Positions 1 through 9,528 of a DNA stretch of 64,000 nucleotides are shown here, piece after piece. The notes under the pieces were generated by a model. That model was not told the DNA's origin. It worked only from the letters and a program-made list of their open reading frames with translations, and ran no database searches. The position numbers were made by a program, and so were the translations under genes. The stretch is from Pseudomonas sp. G2-4. Its GTDB lineage: Bacteria > Pseudomonadota > Gammaproteobacteria > Pseudomonadales > Pseudomonadaceae. How positions within the stretch are numbered: the stretch's first letter is position 1; each line of letters begins with the position of its first letter. Location: NCBI RefSeq assembly GCF_030064125.1, contig NZ_CP125957.1, positions 6,587,896 through 6,651,895 of the forward strand, written 5' to 3'.

Positions 1-366
1 CGACAGCTTGGCGTCGTCGCAACCGGCAGCACGGCACTCGCGCTCGACAGCTTTGAGTATGACGATACGCGCCTCGGTCTTCTCATTGGCACAGTCCAGG
101 TAGAGCAGGCCATCGTTGGAACAGGCGCTGTCACGATTTTTGATCCACTGGATTTGAGCGGCTTTCACTTTTTTCTTTTGATCCGGGTTCAGGGCACTCA
201 TCGTCTTCTTGTATTGATCATTGATGTCCTGATCCGACTGAACCATTTTCAGCGACGCGCAATAGGTTCTGTCATAGGCGTTTCTAGGGTTATCGCAACT
301 CATCGCAGATGCCGATGCTGATGCCATTGCCAGCAATGTCCCAACCAACAAAGACTTGATCACCAT
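1..366 (-). CDS. LprI/YecT-like secreted protein (DUF1311), partial
   Basis: The minus-strand reading frame is open from an ATG at 366 to the window edge, so the C-terminus is missing (122 codons visible). It begins with a signal peptide (MVIKSLLVGTLLAMASASA) and then a Cys-rich region with repeated C..Y..C spacing: CDNPRNAYDRTYC, then CSNDGLLYLDC, then CRAAGC. That pattern and the 'LNPDQKKKVKAAQIQWIKNRDSAC' region resemble the LprI/DUF1311 family, some members of which inhibit lysozyme. A purine-rich GGGAGAGAA sequence lies just upstream of the ATG. Function is inferred from family resemblance only. Confidence 0.7.
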   Translation of the reverse strand, partial: MVIKSLLVGTLLAMASASASAMSCDNPRNAYDRTYCASLKMVQSDQDINDQYKKTMSALNPDQKKKVKAAQIQWIKNRDSACSNDGLLYLDCANEKTEARIVILKAVERECRAAGCDDAKLS

Positions 367-456
367 TTCTCTCCCTGAATGCCCTCTATTCATTAGAGGT
401 CGCGGCGGGGAATTTATCATGGGGGTTGTAGAACAATGAAGCAGATCCTTACGAGC

Positions 457-497
457 AAAAAAAAACGGGCCTGCATTCTCACGCAGCCCCGTTTTTT
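457..497 (-). terminator. Rho-independent terminator of metNIQ
   Basis: On the minus strand, just past the metQ stop, an ACGGGGCTGCG / TGCAGGCCCGT hairpin is followed by a run of nine T. It would end the metN-metI-metQ transcript. Confidence 0.85.
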
Positions 498-512
498 CAC
501 CATCCGATCAGA

Positions 513-1286
513 TCAAAACGCCGGCAAAACCGCGCCTTTGTACTTCTCAAGAATAAAAGCCTTCACTTCCGGCGTATGCAACGCCGCAACCAGCTTCTTC
601 ATCGCCTCACTGTCCTTGTCATCCTCGCGAGCCACCAGAATATTCACATACGGCGAGTCGCTACCTTCAATCACCAGCGCATCCTTGGATGGATCAAGCT
701 TCGCCTCCAACGCGTAGTTGGTATTGATCAACGCCAAATCCACCTGGGTCAGCACCCGAGGAATAGTCGCCGCTTCCAGTTCACGGAACTTCAGATCCTT
801 GGGGTTCTCGGTGATGTCCTTGGTGGTCGACAGGATGTTGTTCGAATCCTTCAACTTGATCACCCCAGCCTTCGCCAGCAGCAACAGCGCACGGCCGCCG
901 TTGGTAGCGTCGTTAGGGATCACTACGTTAGCGCCGCCCGGCAGTTCTGTCAGTGCCTTGTACTTGCTGGAATACGCGCCCAGGGGTTCCAGGTGCACAC
1001 CGGCCACGCTCACCAGATGGGTGCCCTTGGCCTTGTTGAATTCATCCAGGTACGGCTGGTGCTGGAAGAAGTTGGCGTCCAGGCGCTTTTCGGCGACTTG
1101 TACGTTCGGCTGGATGTAGTCGGTGAAGACCTTGACCTTGAGGTCCACGCCTTCCTTGGCCAGCGCTGGCTTGACGAATTCGAGGATTTCCGCGTGCGGG
1201 ACCGGCGTTGCGGCGACGGTCAGGGTGTCGGCGGCGTGGGCGGAAAACGCTGCGGCGGCAGCGAAGGCAACCAGTAATTTTTTCAT
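513..1286 (-). CDS. metQ: Methionine ABC transporter substrate-binding protein MetQ
   Basis: This 257-residue protein of the NlpA/MetQ family binds D- or L-methionine in the periplasm and delivers it to MetNI. Residues 1-18 form a signal peptide ending AHA before ADTLTVAATPVPHAE, the typical start of the mature protein. The family motif region 'IPNDATNGGRALLLLAKAGVI' is present. Unlike enterobacterial MetQ there is no lipobox Cys, so the protein is probably soluble in the periplasm. It is the last gene of metN-metI-metQ, 79 nt after metI, and is followed by a strong terminator. An ACTCCTTTTT (SD on the minus strand) lies before the ATG. Confidence 0.95.
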   Translation of the reverse strand: MKKLLVAFAAAAAFSAHAADTLTVAATPVPHAEILEFVKPALAKEGVDLKVKVFTDYIQPNVQVAEKRLDANFFQHQPYLDEFNKAKGTHLVSVAGVHLEPLGAYSSKYKALTELPGGANVVIPNDATNGGRALLLLAKAGVIKLKDSNNILSTTKDITENPKDLKFRELEAATIPRVLTQVDLALINTNYALEAKLDPSKDALVIEGSDSPYVNILVAREDDKDSEAMKKLVAALHTPEVKAFILEKYKGAVLPAF

Positions 1287-1365
1287 TCAGCTAACTCCTT
1301 TTTAGGCGCCCGCTCTCGGCGCCTGCCAGCGAATGGCCGGCTCATGGTTTATTGGCCGCGAGGCC

Positions 1366-2040
1366 TTATTTTCTAGAAAAATGTACAACCAGTTTGTCGC
1401 CCACGGTTTGCAGAACTTGGACCAGCACCAGCAGCAACACCACCGTGACCACCATGACGTCGGTCTGAAAGCGCTGGTAACCGAAGCGGATCGCCAGGTC
1501 GCCCAAACCGCCGGCGCCGACCACACCGGCCATTGCCGTGTAGGACACCAGCGTAATCGCTGTCACCGTAATCGCTGCAAAAATGCCTGGACGGGCTTCC
1601 GGCAGCAAGGCGTTGACGATGATCTGTCGAGTCGTCGCGCCCATGGCCTGAGTCGCTTCGATGATGCCGCGATCGACTTCGCGCAGGGCGGTTTCCACCA
1701 ACCGCGCAAAGAACGGCGTCGCGCCGACCACCAGCGGCGGGATCGCACCAGCCACGCCCAACGAGGTGCCGGTAATCAATACCGTGAACGGGATCATCAC
1801 GATCAACAGGATGATGAACGGCAGCGAGCGCAGGATGTTCACGATCAGCGACAGCAGCGCATAGAGGCCGCGAGCCTCGAGCAGTTGGCGCGGGCTGCAG
1901 AGGAACAGCAACACGCCCAGGGGCAGGCCGAGCAGCACGGTAAACAACAGCGAACCGAAGAGCATCAGGAAGGTGTCGCCGGTGGCCAGCCAGATTTCCA
2001 GCCAGTCGATGTTGGAGAAGAACGAGCTCAACAGTTCCAT
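1366..2040 (-). CDS. metI: Methionine ABC transporter permease MetI
   Basis: This 224-residue inner-membrane permease (BPD_transp_1 fold) has about five hydrophobic segments. The cytoplasmic EAA loop, EATQAMGATTRQI at residues 128-140, docks on the ATPase. Length fits MetI (about 217-225). Its ATG shares one base with the metN stop (TGATG), so translation is coupled. Together with MetN and MetQ it imports methionine. Confidence 0.95.
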   Translation of the reverse strand: MELLSSFFSNIDWLEIWLATGDTFLMLFGSLLFTVLLGLPLGVLLFLCSPRQLLEARGLYALLSLIVNILRSLPFIILLIVMIPFTVLITGTSLGVAGAIPPLVVGATPFFARLVETALREVDRGIIEATQAMGATTRQIIVNALLPEARPGIFAAITVTAITLVSYTAMAGVVGAGGLGDLAIRFGYQRFQTDVMVVTVVLLLVLVQVLQTVGDKLVVHFSRK

Positions 2041-3047
2041 CAGCGCAGCACCTCCATGTGGACATCAGCCGCGGTGAAGCGGGCAAATGCCGCCTCCATG
2101 TCACCGCCGGTGATGGCGAGGGTCAGTTGCCCGTAGGGGGTGTCTTTGATGCGGTCGATGCGACCGGCCAGGATGCTGTAGTCCACACCGGTTTCCCGGG
2201 CGACGGTTCCGAGCAGCGGCGCGTAGGTTGCTTCGCCCTGGAATGTCAGACGCACGATGCGCCCCGGTACGTGAGCAAAGTCGTCGCGCTGTTCGCTTTC
2301 GTCGATCTGTTCGTCTTCCTGGACGAAACGCTTGGTGGTCGGGTGCTTGGGGTGCAGGAACACCTCGGCCACCGAGCCTTGCTCGACAATCACGCCGGCG
2401 TCCATCACCGCCACTTGATCGCAGACCCGGCGGATCACGTCCATTTCATGGGTGATCAACACGATGGTCAGCTTCAGTTCGCGGTTGATCTCCGCCAGCA
2501 GTTGCAGCACTGATGCGGTGGTTTGCGGGTCGAGGGCGCTGGTGGCTTCGTCGCACAGCAAAATCTTGGGCTTGGTCGCCAGGGCGCGGGCGATGCCGAC
2601 GCGTTGCTTCTGGCCGCCGGACAGTTGCGCCGGGTATTTCTTGGCGTGGTCGGACAAGCCCACGCGGGCGAGCAACTCGGCGACGCGCTGGTCAATTTCG
2701 CTGCGGGACAATTCGCCCGCCAGCGTCAGCGGCAGCGCCACGTTGTCGGCCACGGTCTTGGACGCCAGCAGGTTGAAGTGCTGGAAAATCATCCCGACCT
2801 GCTGACGGAAACGCCGCAGGCCGCTGGCGTCCAGGGCGGTGACTTCTTCGCCGTCGACGATGATCTTGCCGCCACTGGAATCTTCCAGGCGATTGATCAG
2901 GCGCAGCAGGGTACTTTTCCCCGCACCGGAATGGCCGATCAGGCCGAAGACCTGACCGTTCTCAATCGTCAGACTGGTCGGGTGCAGGGCGGGGATATCC
3001 CTACCGGCAACCCGGTAGGTTTTATGGACGTTTTGAAACTCGATCAC
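2040..3047 (-). CDS. metN: Methionine ABC transporter ATP-binding protein MetN
   Basis: This 335-residue ATPase drives methionine import. Walker A is GHSGAGKST at residues 38-46, the ABC signature LSGGQ starts at 142, and Walker B ILLCDE lies at 162-167. The extra C-terminal domain (about 255-335) is a NIL domain, the methionine-sensing regulatory domain of MetN. It is the first gene of the operon. No SAM riboswitch was recognised in the upstream stretch (3048-3138), which it shares with the divergent katE. Confidence 0.95.
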   Translation of the reverse strand: MIEFQNVHKTYRVAGRDIPALHPTSLTIENGQVFGLIGHSGAGKSTLLRLINRLEDSSGGKIIVDGEEVTALDASGLRRFRQQVGMIFQHFNLLASKTVADNVALPLTLAGELSRSEIDQRVAELLARVGLSDHAKKYPAQLSGGQKQRVGIARALATKPKILLCDEATSALDPQTTASVLQLLAEINRELKLTIVLITHEMDVIRRVCDQVAVMDAGVIVEQGSVAEVFLHPKHPTTKRFVQEDEQIDESEQRDDFAHVPGRIVRLTFQGEATYAPLLGTVARETGVDYSILAGRIDRIKDTPYGQLTLAITGGDMEAAFARFTAADVHMEVLR

Positions 3048-3309
3048 GTAGCGAACCTTGTGGGGCGCGTTGGAAAAGGGTCAGCGGTTAGCCGGCCGCG
3101 CATTTTAGCCTGTCCGTATAGAGGTTCTTAGCATTTATTTGCGATCAGACCTGTCATTTGGCAATAACGCGATCAAAGGCCATAAAAAAGGAACACGGCC
3201 AAACGGCATCGGTCACTCATTAAGCCACTCGAAAATGCCCGGGTACGGAACCTGCGGTATCGAACTCAAGAGTCCTGGCCTCCGGGATCGCAAAGAGGAG
3301 TTATGCCTG

Positions 3310-5448
3310 ATGAGTACCAAAAAGCCCACGGTCAACAAGAGCCAGCTGGCCGGGACCGACACCCTGGATCGCGGCAACACCAACGCCAAGCTCGAGAGCC
3401 TGGAGCCATTTCGCTCTGACGCCACCGAACAGGCGTTGCGCACCAATCAGGGTGTGAAAATCGCCGATAACCAGAACACCCTCCGGGTCGGTGCCCGTGG
3501 CCCGTCGCTGCTGGAAGACTTCATCATGCGTGAAAAAATCACGCATTTTGACCATGAACGCATCCCGGAGCGCATCGTTCACGCCCGCGGTACCGGTGCC
3601 CATGGTTACTTCCAGAGCTATGAAGCACATTCGGCACTGACCAAGGCCGGATTCCTACAAGACCCAAGCAAGAAAACCCCGGTGTTCGTGCGTTTCTCCA
3701 CCGTGCAAGGTCCACGGGGTTCCGGCGACACCGTGCGTGACGTTCGTGGCTTTGCGGTCAAGTTCTTCACCGATGAAGGCAACTTCGATCTGGTGGGCAA
3801 CAACATGCCGGTGTTTTTCATCCAGGATGCGATCAAGTTCCCCGACTTTGTCCACGCGGTGAAACCCGAACCCCACAATGAAATCCCTACGGGCGGTTCA
3901 GCCCACGATACGTTCTGGGATTTCGTCTCGCTGGTGCCTGAATCGGCGCACATGGTGATCTGGGCGATGTCCGACCGGGCCATTCCGAAAAGCCTGCGGA
4001 GCATGCAGGGCTTCGGTGTGCACACCTTCCGCATGATCAACGCCGAAGGCAAAAGCAGCTTCGTCAAATTCCACTGGCGGCCAACAGTCGGTACTTGCTC
4101 GTTGGTGTGGGACGAAGCCCAGAAGCTGGCGGGCAAAGATACCGACTACCACCGTCGCGATCTCTGGGAGTCGATCGAGATGGGCGACTACCCGGAATGG
4201 GAATTCGGCGTACAGATCGTCGCCGAGGAAGACGAGCATAAATTCGACTTCGATCTGCTCGACCCGACCAAGATCATCCCCGAAGAACTCGTGCCTATCA
4301 CGCCGTTGGGCAAGATGGTGCTCAACCGTAACCCGGACAATTTCTTCGCCGAGGTTGAGCAAGTTGCGTTTTGCCCTGGGCACATCGTGCCGGGCATCGA
4401 CTTTTCCAACGACCCCTTGCTGCAGGGCCGGCTGTTTTCCTACACCGATACGCAAATCAGCCGACTCGGCGGGCCGAACTTTCATGAGCTGCCGATCAAC
4501 CGGGCGATCACCCCGGTGCACAACGGTCAGCGTGATGCCATGCACCGCACCACTATCGACAAGGGCCGCACGTCCTACGAGCCGAACTCCATCGATGGCG
4601 GTTGGCCGAAGGAAACCCCGCCAGGCCCTGAGGACGGTGGCTTCGAAAGCTATCCAGAGCGTATCGATGCCCACAAGATCCGTCAGCGCAGTGAGTCGTT
4701 CGGCGATCATTTCTCCCAGGCCCGGCTGTTCTACAAGAGCATGAGCGCCCACGAGCAGGAGCACATCATCGCGGCCTACAGCTTCGAACTGGGCAAGGTA
4801 GAGCGGGAGTTCATTCGGGCGCGGCAGGTCAACGAGATCCTCGCCAACATCGACCTGGAACTGGCTGCGCGGGTGGCGAAAAACCTGGGGCTGCCCGCCC
4901 CTACTGCGGGCACCGTCGATGTACCGACACCCTCGCTGGAGCAATCCCCCGCCTTGAGTCAGGCGAACCTGCTGTCTGGGGACATCAAGACGCGAAAAGT
5001 GGCGGTGCTGGTGGCTAACGGCGTCGATGGGGCGATCATCGATTCGCTCAAGAAGGCTTTGAAGGCGCAGGGCGCCCACGCGAAGGTGCTGGGGCCGACT
5101 TCTGCGCCAGTGACCACCGCCGATGGGAAAACGCTACCGGTGGATGCGTCCATGGAAGGGTTGCCGTCCATCGCCTTTGACGCCGTGTTCGTACCGGGTG
5201 GCGCGGAGTCGGTCAAGGCCTTGAGTGGCGATGGTGTAGCCCTGCATTACCTGCTGGAAGCCTATAAGCACCTCAAGGCCATTGCTCTGAATGGCGAAGC
5301 GCGGCAGTTGCTGGTGTTGTTGAAACTGGAGGCGGATGCGGGGCTGATTCCTGACGCGGATGCTGGCAAGTTCCAGACGTTCTTCGATGCGATTGCCCAG
5401 CATCGGGTGTGGGCGCGGGAGCCCAAGGCGAAGGGGATTCCGGCTTGA
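3310..5448 (+). CDS. katE: Monofunctional large-subunit catalase HPII
   Basis: This 712-residue heme catalase decomposes hydrogen peroxide in the cytoplasm. The catalytic His is H91 in [12 protein letters not shown], and the distal Asn lies in [10 protein letters not shown] (164/165). The proximal heme Tyr is in the RLFSYTDTQ motif. After the catalase core, the last 150 or so residues form the flavodoxin/DJ-1-like domain typical of large (HPII) catalases ([18 protein letters not shown]). The frame is open further upstream, but I start at ATG 3310 because an AGAGGAG Shine-Dalgarno precedes it and [10 protein letters not shown] is a normal N-terminus. P. aeruginosa carries katE elsewhere, so its position here is a lineage difference. 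Confidence 0.95.
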   Translation: MSTKKPTVNKSQLAGTDTLDRGNTNAKLESLEPFRSDATEQALRTNQGVKIADNQNTLRVGARGPSLLEDFIMREKITHFDHERIPERIVHARGTGAHGYFQSYEAHSALTKAGFLQDPSKKTPVFVRFSTVQGPRGSGDTVRDVRGFAVKFFTDEGNFDLVGNNMPVFFIQDAIKFPDFVHAVKPEPHNEIPTGGSAHDTFWDFVSLVPESAHMVIWAMSDRAIPKSLRSMQGFGVHTFRMINAEGKSSFVKFHWRPTVGTCSLVWDEAQKLAGKDTDYHRRDLWESIEMGDYPEWEFGVQIVAEEDEHKFDFDLLDPTKIIPEELVPITPLGKMVLNRNPDNFFAEVEQVAFCPGHIVPGIDFSNDPLLQGRLFSYTDTQISRLGGPNFHELPINRAITPVHNGQRDAMHRTTIDKGRTSYEPNSIDGGWPKETPPGPEDGGFESYPERIDAHKIRQRSESFGDHFSQARLFYKSMSAHEQEHIIAAYSFELGKVEREFIRARQVNEILANIDLELAARVAKNLGLPAPTAGTVDVPTPSLEQSPALSQANLLSGDIKTRKVAVLVANGVDGAIIDSLKKALKAQGAHAKVLGPTSAPVTTADGKTLPVDASMEGLPSIAFDAVFVPGGAESVKALSGDGVALHYLLEAYKHLKAIALNGEARQLLVLLKLEADAGLIPDADAGKFQTFFDAIAQHRVWAREPKAKGIPA

Positions 5449-5485
5449 TGGGTGTCTGAAAGAGGCTTGTTGTCTGGTAGGGCGC

Positions 5486-5578
5486 TATCGCGAGCAAGCT
5501 CGCTCCCACAGGGTTAGGTGTCGATCACTAAACTGTGATCACCCTAGATCCAATGTGGGAGCGAGCTTGCTCGCGATG
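5486..5578. repeat. REP pair, type A (GTGGGAGCGAGC), back to back
   Basis: Two copies of the REP unit lie in inverted orientation (ATCGCGAGCAAGCTCG... at 5487 and GTGGGAGCGAGCTTGC at 5555). They separate the ends of the convergent genes katE and the downstream lipoprotein gene. The relative orientation is opposite to the other type A pairs in this window. Confidence 0.85.
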
Positions 5579-5581
5579 CTG

Positions 5582-6295
5582 TTAAGGCTTGCGCGGTGTC
5601 AGCACCATCTGCGCGGGCACATTGCGCAGGGTCTGCTTGCGCAGATTCAGTTCAAACCCTGGATCAAGCTTCTTAACCCGCTTGGTCAGCAAGGTCGCCA
5701 GCCACGGATAGTCATCGGTGCGCGGTGCCTGGATGCTGACGTCACACTGGTAGTTCACTACATCGGCGGCGATGGCGTCCAGTTGGCGACGCATTTTCTG
5801 GATATCACCGATATTAAGCGCAACAGTAGTGCTCTCGGCACTCGGATCAATCACTTTGGCAACCGGTTTGGCTTCGGCGGCCTTGAGGGCAGCTTCGGCT
5901 TTTTCCAGTTCGGCCTTGCGGGCTTCGGCAATGGCGCTGTTGACCTCGCCGGACAGCGCCGGCGCCTTGGGCATCAAGGCGCGCGCACGGCTCAGTGCGG
6001 TGGTGGCGGCGTTGACATCGCCTTTTTGCAGATCGATCTGGCTGCGGCGCAAGTATGCCTCGGCCAATTGCCGTTGGTAGGGCTCCAGCGCCGGATCTTC
6101 GGGCGTCTGGGCCTGCAAGGCGGCCAGCTGGCCTTCGGCCGTGGCCAGCTCATTGCTGGCCAGGCTTTGTTCGAGCTGCGCGATGGCCGGGCCCCGCGTA
6201 TCGGGAGCCTCGGTGACCGGCGGTGAACTCTGACAAGCGCCCAGTAGCAGGGAAAATGCGACAAGGAGCAGATAACGGGAGGCGAACGGCTTCAT
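5582..6295 (-). CDS. Hypothetical lipoprotein (PA5502-like)
   Basis: This 237-residue protein has a lipoprotein signal peptide with lipobox LLGAC (Cys21). The rest is largely helical, with TPR-like alternation at about 35-110 and an Ala/Glu/Lys-rich coiled stretch (about 120-150). Positions 40-110 contain QLAEAYLRRSQIDLQKGDVNAA, which reads like a TPR pair. The same gene sits between met and znu genes in P. aeruginosa. No function is established to my knowledge, and a role in the zinc system is only suggested by position. The likely site is the inner leaflet of the outer membrane. Confidence 0.75.
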   Translation of the reverse strand: MKPFASRYLLLVAFSLLLGACQSSPPVTEAPDTRGPAIAQLEQSLASNELATAEGQLAALQAQTPEDPALEPYQRQLAEAYLRRSQIDLQKGDVNAATTALSRARALMPKAPALSGEVNSAIAEARKAELEKAEAALKAAEAKPVAKVIDPSAESTTVALNIGDIQKMRRQLDAIAADVVNYQCDVSIQAPRTDDYPWLATLLTKRVKKLDPGFELNLRKQTLRNVPAQMVLTPRKP

Positions 6296-6332
6296 TCCTG
6301 CGACTCTCTATTTGCGCAAAAAGCGAGCAAGT

Positions 6333-7121
6333 CTACACCCCTCGGCGGGGCAGGACAAAACTCAGCAGAAACAGCGCAGCGGCGCTGACCACGATCGACG
6401 GCCCCGCCGGGGTGTCCTTGAACCACGACAACGCCAGCCCGCCACACACTGCGAGCATGCCCAGCAGGCTCGCGCCCAGGGCCATTTGCTCCGGGGAGCG
6501 GGCGTGTCGCTGGGCCGCGGCCGCGGGGATGATCAGCAACGAAGTAATCAGCAGCACACCGACGATTTTCATCGCCACGGCGATCACCACGGCAATCAAC
6601 AGCATCAGCGCCAAACGCAGCCCCACCACGGGCAGGCCTTCGACCCGCGCCAATTCCTCGTGCACGGTGACGGCCAGCAACGGCCGCCAGAGCGCCACCA
6701 GCAACAGCAGCACCGCCGCGCTACCGCCCAGGATCCACGACAGGTCCATGGGGCTGATGGCCAACAGATCACCGAACAGGTAGGCCATCAGATCAATTCG
6801 CACGTCATGCATGAAGCTTAGTACCACCAGCCCGAGGGACAGGGTACTAGGGGCCAAAATGCCCAGCAGCGTGTCGGACGCCAGCGGCTGGCGCTGTTGC
6901 AAGGTCACCAGCAGCACCGCCAGCAACAGGCAGCCGACGGTCACCGCCACCGCAGGGCTGACGTCCAGCAGAAACCCAAGCGCTACGCCCAGCAGCGCCG
7001 CGTGGGACAGGGTGTCGCCAAAATAGGCCATGCGTCGCCAGACCACGAACGAACCCAAGGGGCCGGCCACCAGCGCGAGGGCCAGGCCTGCGAGCAGGGC
7101 ATACAACAGAAAATCAGCCAT
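6333..7121 (-). CDS. znuB: Zinc ABC transporter permease ZnuB
   Basis: This 262-residue polytopic inner-membrane protein of the ABC-3 family forms the zinc channel of ZnuABC. About eight hydrophobic segments are visible, starting [20 protein letters not shown], with the family motif [17 protein letters not shown] near residues 30-46. A longer frame exists, but ATG 7121 gives the family N-terminus and has GGAGATGG upstream. The start overlaps the end of znuC by 8 nt, indicating coupled translation in zur-znuC-znuB. Confidence 0.93.
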   Translation of the reverse strand: MADFLLYALLAGLALALVAGPLGSFVVWRRMAYFGDTLSHAALLGVALGFLLDVSPAVAVTVGCLLLAVLLVTLQQRQPLASDTLLGILAPSTLSLGLVVLSFMHDVRIDLMAYLFGDLLAISPMDLSWILGGSAAVLLLLVALWRPLLAVTVHEELARVEGLPVVGLRLALMLLIAVVIAVAMKIVGVLLITSLLIIPAAAAQRHARSPEQMALGASLLGMLAVCGGLALSWFKDTPAGPSIVVSAAALFLLSFVLPRRGV

Positions 7122-7896
7122 GCTTGCAGCCATCTCCATGAACATGGGTAGAAACAGAGGCGTCGCTGACCACTGAACCATGCAGGTCATGGGCGTGGTC
7201 ATGATGGTGGTGATAAATCGCCAGGCTTTGTGCGTTCTTTCCGAACAGTTCGACGAAAGCCGGATCGCCGCTGACCTGCTCGGGGTGCCCGGAGCAACAA
7301 ACGTGGCGATTGAGGCAGACTACCTGGTCGGTGGTGCTCATCACCAAGTGCAGATCGTGGGACACCATCAGCACGCCGCAGCCGTGACGGTCGCGCAGGC
7401 GGGTGATCAGGCTGTACAACTCGGCTTGGCCCGCGACATCGACGCCTTGCACCGGCTCGTCGAGCACCAGCAATTCAGGCTCGCGCAGCAGGGCGCGGGC
7501 CAGCAGCACGCGCTGCATTTCGCCACCGGAAACACTTTGCACCGGGCTGTCGATCACCTGTTCGGCGCCGACTTCGTTGAGCGCCGCCAAGGCCCGCTCG
7601 CGATCCACGCCGGGCACCAGACGCAAGAAGCGCAACACTGACAGTGGCAGCGTCGGGTCTACGTGGAGTTTTTGCGGCATGTAGCCAACTCGCAGCTTCG
7701 GCTTGCGCCAGACACTGCCGCTGTCCGGCTTGAGCAAACCCAGCACGGCGCGCACCAGGGTGGTCTTGCCGGCGCCATTGGGGCCGATCAGGGTGACGAT
7801 CTGCCCCGGCTCGACGCTCAGCTGGATGTTATCCAGCACGCTTTGCCCGGCGAACGTCACGGCCACCTGCTCGAGGCGGATCAAGGCGTTGCTCAT
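7114..7896 (-). CDS. znuC: Zinc ABC transporter ATP-binding protein ZnuC
   Basis: This 260-residue ATPase energises zinc import. Walker A is [10 protein letters not shown], the signature [14 protein letters not shown], and Walker B ELLVLDEP. The last 35 residues are unusually rich in His (a run of four His, then [18 protein letters not shown]), a possible zinc-binding regulatory tail. The start at ATG 7896 shares one base with the zur stop (TGATG); the eight residues upstream of it in the open frame lie inside zur and are unlikely to be used. Confidence 0.93.
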   Translation of the reverse strand: MSNALIRLEQVAVTFAGQSVLDNIQLSVEPGQIVTLIGPNGAGKTTLVRAVLGLLKPDSGSVWRKPKLRVGYMPQKLHVDPTLPLSVLRFLRLVPGVDRERALAALNEVGAEQVIDSPVQSVSGGEMQRVLLARALLREPELLVLDEPVQGVDVAGQAELYSLITRLRDRHGCGVLMVSHDLHLVMSTTDQVVCLNRHVCCSGHPEQVSGDPAFVELFGKNAQSLAIYHHHHDHAHDLHGSVVSDASVSTHVHGDGCKHG

Positions 7897-8378
7897 CAGG
7901 CCCCCTGGCAGCCGGAGCACAGGCCGACCACTTCGACGGTCTGGCTCTCGACCACGAAGCCCACGTCCTTGGCGCTGGCGACAATGGCATCGCTGATGGA
8001 TTTCTGCTCCAGCTCAATGGCTGCGTGGCAGACACGGCAGATCAGGAACTGGCCCTGGTGCGCGTGCTCCGGATGGTTGCAGCCGACGAAAGCGTTCAGC
8101 GACGAGATGCGGTGCACCAGGCCGTTTTCCAATAAAAAATCCAGTGCCCGATACACCGTTGGCGGCGCGGCGCGGCGGCCGTCCTGCTCACTGAGCACGG
8201 CCAGGATGTCGTAGGCGCCCAGCGGCTTGTGGCTTTGCCAGACCAGCTCGAGCACGCGTCGACGCAGGGCGGTCAGGCGCAAGCCCAGGCGCGCGCAGAT
8301 GGCATCGGCCTCGGACAGCGCGGTGTGCACGCAGTGGGAGTGATCGTGGGGGCGACTGGCAAGGGGTGTGATAGGCAT
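7896..8378 (-). CDS. zur: Zinc uptake regulator Zur (Fur family)
   Basis: This 160-residue Fur-family repressor shuts off znu genes when zinc is plentiful. The N-terminal winged helix contains [15 protein letters not shown] and the recognition region [19 protein letters not shown]. Structural zinc ligands are visible as CRVC and the C-terminal CSGC, with [10 protein letters not shown] in the metal-sensing region. It is the first gene of zur-znuC-znuB and diverges from znuA, with only about 66 bp between the starts, so the shared region likely carries the operator. P. aeruginosa calls this gene np20. Confidence 0.92.
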   Translation of the reverse strand: MPITPLASRPHDHSHCVHTALSEADAICARLGLRLTALRRRVLELVWQSHKPLGAYDILAVLSEQDGRRAAPPTVYRALDFLLENGLVHRISSLNAFVGCNHPEHAHQGQFLICRVCHAAIELEQKSISDAIVASAKDVGFVVESQTVEVVGLCSGCQGA

Positions 8379-8404
8379 GGGCAGCGACGAGTTCAGTGAG
8401 AGAC

Positions 8405-8417
8405 GTTATTATGTTAC
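8405..8417. promoter_or_regulatory. Candidate Zur operator between zur and znuA
   Basis: GTTATTATGTTAC in the 66-bp divergent intergenic region approximates the Zur box core GTTATA-N-TATAAC, matching at 9 of the 12 fixed positions. Position between zur and znuA supports it; the imperfect match leaves doubt. Confidence 0.45.
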
Positions 8418-8444
8418 CCGTTCTCAGCACTTCGAGTGGTCATC

Positions 8445-9374
8445 GTGTCCCGGATTTTTTCGATCTTTGTCGTTTTTGTCGCAAGTTTTCTGTTGATTGG
8501 CCCGGCCCAGGCCGAAGTCAAAGTCCTTACCAGCATCAAGCCGTTGCAGCTGATCGCCGCTGCAGTGCAGGACGGCGTAGCCGTTCCAGAGGTGCTGCTG
8601 CCACCCGGCGCGTCGCCCCATCACTATGCGTTGCGGCCATCCGACGTACGGAAGGTGCAGTCGGTGGATCTGCTCTATTGGATCGGCCCCGACATGGAAA
8701 GCTTCCTGCCGCGGGTGCTGAACGGTCGTACGCTCCCTTCCGTTGCCGTACAGGATCTGCCAGGCCTCAAATTGCGTCATTTCGCCCAGGACAGTCAGTC
8801 TCACGCCGAAGATGACCATGACGGCGACGAGCATGATCACGACCACCGCCCTGGCAGCATTGACGCCCACCTGTGGCTGTCGCCGACCAATGCACGGGTG
8901 ATCGCCGCAAAAATGGCGGCTGACCTGAGTACGGCCGATCCGGCCAATGCCGCGCGTTACCAGAGCAATCTCAAGGGCTTCAACGAACGTCTCGACGCCC
9001 TCGATATGCGTCTGAAGGCGCGTCTGGCCGGGGTCGTGGGCAAGCCGTATTTCGTGTTCCACGAAGCGTTCGACTATTTCGAGGACAACTACGGCCTCAA
9101 GCACGCCGGGGTGTTCGCCGTGGCCGCCGAGGTCCAGCCCGGCGCCCAGCACGTGGCGGCAATGCGCACGCGCTTGCAGACTGTGGGCAAGACCTGTGTC
9201 TTCAGCGAACCGCCCCTGCGCCCGCGCCTGGCCGAAACCCTGGTGGCCGGGTTGCCGGTGAAGTTGGCGGAGCTGGATGCACTGGGCGGCTATACCCCGG
9301 CGACGGCGCAGGGGTATGAGCAGTTGTTGGAGAAGTTGGGCAATGATCTGGCGGGGTGCCTGGAGTCGCTATAG
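8445..9374 (+). CDS. znuA: Zinc ABC transporter substrate-binding protein ZnuA
   Basis: This protein of about 309 residues captures periplasmic zinc for ZnuBC. A signal peptide (MSRIFSIFVVFVASFLLIGPAQA) precedes EVKVLTSIKPLQLI. The acidic, His-rich loop typical of ZnuA (HAEDDHDGDEHDHDH) follows at about residues 118-132. Metal-ligand histidines are expected in SPHHYALRPSD (first ligand) and IDAHLWLSP. I chose GTG 8445, with GTG 8436 as an alternative; neither has a strong Shine-Dalgarno. It diverges from zur. Confidence 0.92.
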   Translation: MSRIFSIFVVFVASFLLIGPAQAEVKVLTSIKPLQLIAAAVQDGVAVPEVLLPPGASPHHYALRPSDVRKVQSVDLLYWIGPDMESFLPRVLNGRTLPSVAVQDLPGLKLRHFAQDSQSHAEDDHDGDEHDHDHRPGSIDAHLWLSPTNARVIAAKMAADLSTADPANAARYQSNLKGFNERLDALDMRLKARLAGVVGKPYFVFHEAFDYFEDNYGLKHAGVFAVAAEVQPGAQHVAAMRTRLQTVGKTCVFSEPPLRPRLAETLVAGLPVKLAELDALGGYTPATAQGYEQLLEKLGNDLAGCLESL

Positions 9375-9411
9375 CTCCGGCCCCGCCCTCTGCTGTCGAA
9401 CATCGATCCTA

Positions 9412-9505
9412 TGTGGCGAGGGAGCTTGCTCCCGCTCGGTTGCGCAGCGACCGAAAAATCTTGGGGCTGCTGCGCAACCCAGCGGGAGCAAGCTCCCTCG
9501 CCACA
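9412..9505. repeat. REP pair, type B (GTGGCGAGGGAGC)
   Basis: Two inverted copies of the type B REP unit face each other with a short spacer. They lie between the ends of convergent znuA and thrB and can fold into one long hairpin. Confidence 0.85.
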
Positions 9506-9528
9506 AGAGCATCCTGCTTCGCGCCTGG

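Noticed and set aside
3898..5079. 393-codon antisense frame in katE
   Set aside because: Antisense to a clear catalase with no domain of its own.
8424..9152. 242-codon minus-strand frame over znuA
   Set aside because: It overlaps the zinc-binding protein completely and shows no family resemblance.
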